From Parietichytrium sp. I65-24A (taxonomy: Eukaryota; Sar; Bigyra; Thraustochytrida; Thraustochytriidae), in assembly GCA_012862575.1 (NCBI GenBank), contig BLSF01000030.1:313584-377583 (forward strand): DNA of 64,000 nucleotides, written 5' to 3'. The position numbers and the translations under genes were made by a program. The notes beneath the pieces are model-generated. The model was given only the letters and a program-made list of their open reading frames with translations. It was not told where the DNA came from and searched no databases. This document shows positions 59,258 to 64,000 of the stretch, one piece after another. How positions within the stretch are numbered: the stretch's first letter is position 1; every line of letters begins with the position of its first letter.

Positions 59258-60775
59258 TTTGCCATACAATTTCTACAAACAGCGCCGCCACAACCCCAAG
59301 GTGTCTACGTGCCCAAGTCTCGCGCAGAAAAAGCACACCGAAGCTAAATCAAAATCAATCGTGAACTTCTCGGCGCCAAGAAAAAAGAACAGCAAAACCC
59401 GAGTCTACTTAACGCGAGCAAACCCAAAGTGTCCTTGCCCTGCCAGTCTGTACTCTACTGCTGGGGACCAGTGAGAGAGAGTACTCTTTTCCTTTCGCGA
59501 CAATTTTCTCTGCGCCGCCGGGAAATTCCCGCGCCTTCGTAAGCGTCAAAACCACAATGTCCTGTTCCCGGATGATCCGGATGATCTGGAATTTCCCTCA
59601 ATGCTTCCGCACTAATTTCTGAGTTTGCGAGTGCTCCCGCCCGCCTCTCGCCCGCAGACGAGTGCCCTAGCAGCGATAGATGTTCGCTTGAGGGGGCGAT
59701 TCTGCGATGCGCACTTTGTGGGGGAAAATTGGACTGAGAGGAAAACGTCCTCGCGTACCACTGGGAAAAGGACTAGCTAGCCTAGTACTACTGGGCATCC
59801 GAGAGGGCCTATGGATTACATAGGCAGTTCTATTGAAAAAATTGTGCACCTCTCAGAGAGCAAGAGAATGTTCATAGGAACTCGTGTGTATTAATGTAAA
59901 GTGTAAGGAAGTAGGTACTCTTCGAGTGGGTTCTTCAGAACAAAGAGGAGTTCCATTTTATTCACTGGCGACTGGGCAAATTAGATAGGACTAACCACAC
60001 TTGTTTCGGAAAGATTCGCGCTCGATAAGCACTGCCACGGCTTACACTATCTCAACAACTTTCCCACAGTGACCTTGATTGCACAATCCCATAAGCACCC
60101 CCTACCGCGACTAACCCCCCGAAATCGCTGCCCTAGACGACTCGGGAGGACGAATCTGGGTCGTGTATTCCTCGCACCAAACTGCCTGGACAGAGCACAG
60201 CTTCTCCCTTTTTGCGTGTGCTTCTGAGGACATTTATTCACAAACAGTCACCTTTTGGACACCGCAAATTCGGGAGCAGCAGGGCCAATCGGAGGCAGCT
60301 TCCTTCGAAGAGAGAGAGAGTACCACACAGAGACAGACACAGACAGACACAGAGAGAGGGGCGAAGAGTTTGTTGGGAGAGGGCCTCGCCAACTCTTGGA
60401 AACGGTGGGAAAGGGGGGTCGAAGTTGGCACATTGTTGTTGTTGTTGTTCTTGTTGAACGTTGTTGAACGTTGTTGGGGTTGAACAGGCTCGCTGGAAGG
60501 TCCAGTTTGCGAAGAGTAAGATAGGCAGAAGCGGACGCTTTTGCTCAGAGGAGCGGGCTGGTAGAAGGTAAAAGTCGGAGTCATTGTAGTTGATGGTGTA
60601 CAAGCCGTTTGAGGGCACCTTTTCAAAGTTCGAAGTTCGCGGGACACTTTTTTTCGCGTCAGGTCTGAACGTATTGCAAACATTGCGACGCCAGAGTGCC
60701 AGAGTGCCGTGAGACGGTGAAGAAGGGAGCAAAATACAAGGGGCTGAATACGGAGGCAGATAAAGTTTGGGGGAA
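59258..60775. other. Divergent intergenic region, kinase to F-box gene
   Basis: No gene supported. It contains a GA/CAGA-rich tract at about 60318-60357, a (TTG)n stretch near 60432-60480 and CTAGTACT-type motifs near 59780-59790. This is probably the shared 5' flank. Confidence 0.6.
60318..60357. repeat. GA / CAGACA-rich tract
   Basis: GAGAGAGAG followed by tandem CAGACA units, about 430 bp upstream of the F-box gene start. Confidence 0.8.
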
Positions 60776-62608
60776 ATGGGTTGGCTTAGCGACCATCCGA
60801 AGGGATGGAGCGCTGTTCAGACTGTTTGTACTACTACAACTCATTTATCCAAAAGCGAGCTGCGCGTTCCGGCGATCAAGGTCGGTGCGAGGAAGCCAAG
60901 GTTGGCGCAGTGCTTGAGTCCTCCTTCTGTCGAAACGACGCAGTGGACTTCAGAGTGCGCGCGCATTCTTGGGCTGGACAAGCTTCCTGACGAAATAATT
61001 CTCTACGTTGCGCTCTTTGTGGCCGCGAGCCCTTCTGACATTGCAAATTTGTCATTCGCAGGCAAAAGGTTCGCCTTTGTTTTGGAAGATGAGATGGTTT
61101 GGTTTGTGGCGATGATGAGCCTGCTTGGCAAACAGTCCTTGAAGAAAGAGATGTTTTCTACTGTCTCGCCGACGCTGTACTCTGATATGAAGTCGAGGTT
61201 GTCCATGGCCAGATTAAGACAGCCAGTTGCTTCCAAGTCTTGGAAGTCTATATTGAAGAATGTTATTCACGAGAAGGCCGTGCATCCAATCAACATAAGA
61301 GGGTTTTTTACTGATGGTGGGCATGATATGAGCATCTCGGGAGCAGACATGCGACGGAGGCACTGTAAGTTGTCGCGAGGTAATCTTTTTTTCTCAGTTG
61401 TACCACATTTTTACTCTTGAGGTGACCCACTGACCGGATTGACGTGGTGCAATTTGTTAGGGGCCGGAAACATGTTTCGTCCCGACAGCAAGTCTTTCTA
61501 TTGCTCACAGCTAAGGGGAGACATCCTTGTCTGTGGTGCTCTGGAGCCTCGTCGAGAGTCAAGCGATCCTGACAGCCAGCTTGAGAAACGCGAAGTCCAG
61601 CGCCGGCTCGCAATGCTGGCGGGGCTGAAGGGGAGTTACTACGACATCTCGACCCGCCCACAAATTCTGCGTCGGGCAAGCACTGCAGAGCTGGAGAAGA
61701 TGTTTGTCGACATTGTCCAGAACCCTACTGGTCTGGATCTCCTGGTTGCAGCGAAGTTTGGTTGGTATGGACTTCCGTTCTTTTTCGGCACCTCGCGAGC
61801 TTCTCGAGATTCGTACAGGGAGGGACTTCGATCTCTTGCTCGCAAAATCTTCCAAGAAAGAGAACGACAACACGAGAGGGACCTTTTGGCAATTTCGGAA
61901 GCCTCGCGGTTTGGAGCACGCCTTCTCTTTGAAGGGGTGTACGCTCTCGATACGGCGGAGTATCTTGTCGCCCGGCCGAGCGTGGTGTCTTCACTTTTTT
62001 CAAGTCAGTCTGAAGAGCAAGCTCTCATCAGCCGGTTTGTCGTTGAGCGCGAGGGCAACTTTACGTGTCCTGTCAATTGTGCCGCAATATTTGTGTCTCA
62101 GAGACTCCTTCAAACCTCTGAGGCTCTCGTGCGCTCTGGTCTCTCGGCATCAAGTGAGTTGCATGTGGCTCAGCATTCTTTAGCCAAAACTATCGCGAAA
62201 GACGTTTCAAGAATTAGAGAGATTCCGATCGTGAAAGCTTTGGACGGCGTAAAAAGTCTCACTTCAGTGAAGGATCTTTCAGCCGCAGGGGTGTTGCCTC
62301 GCATCGTAAAGAACCGCAGGCTCCTCGGCGGGGTGTCTATAGTCGAGTTCGAGCCCCGAGTCGAGCCCGGCGACGAATCTGGGCTGCAGCTCGTGGCCTG
62401 GTTTCGAGTTGCAGAGTTCAACAGTAGAACCAGGTTTGAGATTTCGCTAGGAATCCCTCGCCTCGCGCGCTTCATCGTGGCCAAATTGATTAGCTCGGAG
62501 GATCGCATGGCGATGGCTGGGCAAACGCAAGACTCTCCAAACATTGATTGCTCAGGAATTTACGCTTACGGCCAGGTGCTGGAACTCTCTGGGAACAAAG
62601 CCTTGTGA
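60776..62608 (+). CDS. F-box protein with unrecognised C-terminal region
   Basis: Two exons: 60776-61364 and 61461-62608 (96-nt intron, GTAAGT to GTTAG, with CTGAC branch-like site), giving 578 residues. The splice joins CAC-T with GG-GCC and keeps frame. The first ATG is at 60776. An F-box lies at about residues 64-110 (LDKLPDEIILYVALFVAAS, DIANLSFAGKRFAFVLEDEM), so it is probably a substrate adaptor of an SCF ubiquitin ligase. The remaining 450 residues contain no LRR, WD40 or Kelch pattern. They include a mixed helical stretch (ELEKMFVDIVQNPTGLDLLV, FGARLLFEGVYALDTAEYLV) and a beta-rich end (GVSIVEFEPRVEPGDESGLQ). The gene is unrelated by eye to the F-box in the SWR1 fusion. The exon 1 start is the weakest part of this model. 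Confidence 0.75.
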
Positions 62609-63176
62609 TATAGTTGTGTGTGCAATTGATGGCCGCGCACAAGTAGCGCTGCTTTATGTAAATACGTGCGTGTACGATATTTTTTATTATTACCGTGAGA
62701 AAACTGAAGTTTCTTTTATTTTTTTCTCATCTATATCTTTAAAAACGTTATGTTCTGCGCAACGCTTGAGTCAGTGGAAAATCGCTGTAGAGCTTGGGAT
62801 GGTGGACAAGAGCTGAACATCATCGTACTTTTCAAGCTATAAAAAATAAAAAATAAAAAATGAGCATATGTGTCTCTTTTAAAATCTTGTGTATCTATTT
62901 ATAATTACATTCGCAACTTTTACCAGCTTCAACTTTGGTCGCCAGGAGTGCTTTTCAAAACCCACGGCCACAACCATCAGAGCATCTCTCAATCACCGCT
63001 CCTTGACCTAAATACGCCACATTACAACTGCAAAGATCGCGAGCCTGGAGACTACCGCGCAGTCTATCCCCAGAACGAAACGCAAAGTCCTCACACTGGG
63101 ACACGCCAGCTCCAAACCAGTACCTGGGGCGGGAGCGCCACTCCCGATTCAGCCATTCGAAAATGATGACAGACAT
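62609..63176. other. Convergent 3' flank, F-box gene and coiled-coil gene
   Basis: AT-rich in its middle part, including AAATAAAA-like repeats near 62840-62860 and probable polyadenylation zones for both neighbours. No gene is seen. Confidence 0.6.
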
Positions 63177-63752
63177 TCAGAGGACCACCTCCACCTTGAG
63201 CCGTTTGGTCCTCCTGTCGTGGTCCTCGGCATCGTCCATCTCCCTGAGCACACCACAGTTCATCAGCGCTTGCACAGCCTCCGCGTCCGCTTCATCTCCT
63301 TCGAGCGCCATGCTCTTTGGCGCGTCCAAAATCTTGTCCCACAGTCCTTGCGGATCATCCGGGAACGCCGTTTTCGCCACATGTCGTATTGCGCTTTCGA
63401 TGGCCTTTTCAATCCCCTCTCGCGCAGCGCTGCCGGAATATTCCTCGCCGTTCTCCTTTGCAGCGTCGGAAAACGCGTTATTTCCGAGTGTGTCCGCGAG
63501 GACAGCGAGTTCAGCGCGGGTTTTCTTAAGCGCGAGTACTCGCTTCTCCAGAGCGCGCACTTGCTCCGCCGCCGTCGATTCCGCTAAGATCAGCGCGCGC
63601 GTCTCCTGCCGCACAACCTCCCGCGCCACTGCGGTGCCGACCGCAGCGGAATCCGCGCACGGCGCGCGCCATTCCTGCAACAGCTCCGCGCTCAGTCCGG
63701 CCTCTTGCGCGTGCAACGTGCGCAGCGCCGCCGGCGCCGAGTCCGCGTTCAT
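63177..63752 (-). CDS. Unrecognised small acidic protein with coiled coil
   Basis: A 191-residue product from the first in-frame ATG (63752). I do not recognise the family. It is Ala/Glu-rich, with a probable coiled coil at about residues 57-92 (AAEQVRALEKRVLALKKTRA), a middle helical segment (REGIEKAIESAIRHVAKTAF) and a C-terminus that is acidic and then basic (DDAEDHDRRTKRLKVEVVL). The basic KRLKVEVV end could be a nuclear localisation signal or could fit a small subunit of a nuclear complex such as a kinetochore or replication assembly; both are speculation. The coding frame has the GC-rich third positions typical of its neighbours, which supports a real gene. The open frame extends upstream without an ATG, so an upstream exon is possible. 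Confidence 0.6.
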   Translation of the reverse strand: MNADSAPAALRTLHAQEAGLSAELLQEWRAPCADSAAVGTAVAREVVRQETRALILAESTAAEQVRALEKRVLALKKTRAELAVLADTLGNNAFSDAAKENGEEYSGSAAREGIEKAIESAIRHVAKTAFPDDPQGLWDKILDAPKSMALEGDEADAEAVQALMNCGVLREMDDAEDHDRRTKRLKVEVVL

Positions 63753-63937
63753 CCGCACGCAACACGCAACACGCTCCCACACCTGTTCACTGTTCAGTGT
63801 TAAGTGTTCAGTGTTCACTATTCGCGGACACCGCCCGGAGCGCCACTTGGATCAGATCGAAGGCGGTCGCGCAACACTCTTCCTCGTTAGGGGAACGTTC
63901 CGGGAGCGACGCCGAGTGTCCAGAGAGGGAAACCTGT

Positions 63938-63986
63938 ATGCGTATGTGTGTGTGTATGTGTGCGTATGCGCTTATGTGTGTGTTGG
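63938..63986. repeat. (TG)n / TATG microsatellite
   Basis: TGTGTGTATG-type repeats at the right edge of the window, about 190 bp upstream of the coiled-coil gene start. Confidence 0.85.
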
Positions 63987-64000
63987 TGTGGGGTCCTCTG

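Overview
This window is nuclear DNA of a eukaryotic microbe. It carries standard-code genes with sparse GT-AG introns (about 90-270 nt), and its products are eukaryotic: an R1R2R3 Myb protein, a PHD/extended-PHD reader, a kinesin-7, an SWR1-type remodeller, a REV7 HORMA protein, F-box proteins and family C GPCRs. Long intron-free genes, broad low-complexity intergenic regions and stramenopile-like GPCR architectures make a thraustochytrid-type protist my best guess. That guess is inference only; no rRNA or organelle marker is present.

Layout. 1-6407: no supportable gene, many microsatellites. 6408-8159 (+): Myb factor. 10287-12947 (+): PHD/ePHD protein with one in-frame intron. 13593-18017 and 19688-23962 (both -): two tandem paralogous GPCRs with a laminin-G-like domain, cadherin-like repeats, a galactose-binding-like domain and a family C seven-helix region. 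27007-33624 (+): CENP-E-like kinesin. 33883-35004 (-): THUMP/Tan1-type tRNA acetylation adaptor. 37158-38337 (+): adenylate kinase in four exons. 39803-46326 (-): a TIR-TIR-NACHT-WD40 STAND protein, present as two overlapping partial copies around a single N. 47032-47229 (+): relic of an aromatic amino acid decarboxylase. 47492-54433 (-): SWR1/SRCAP-type ATPase fused to WW, F-box, Tudor-like and beta-helix segments. 55546-56223 (+): REV7/MAD2L2. 56591-59257 (-): protein kinase with a long unrecognised tail. 60776-62608 (+): F-box protein. 63177-63752 (-): unrecognised coiled-coil protein.

There is no operon-like logic. The genes are independent eukaryotic units, often divergent or convergent, and several are preceded by GA/CT-rich tracts. 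Three themes recur: chromatin and chromosome biology (PHD reader, SWR1 fusion, CENP-E-like motor, REV7), surface sensing (two GPCRs) and STAND-type innate sensing (TIR-NACHT-WD40).

The most interesting items are the SWR1 fusion with its fourfold acidic/helical motif, the double-TIR NACHT protein whose WD40 repeats are almost identical at DNA level, and the GPCR pair. The sequence also shows assembly problems: an unmerged contig overlap of about 2.9 kb at the N, one clear frameshift in one of those copies, and likely single-base errors near the 3' ends of the Myb and kinesin genes.
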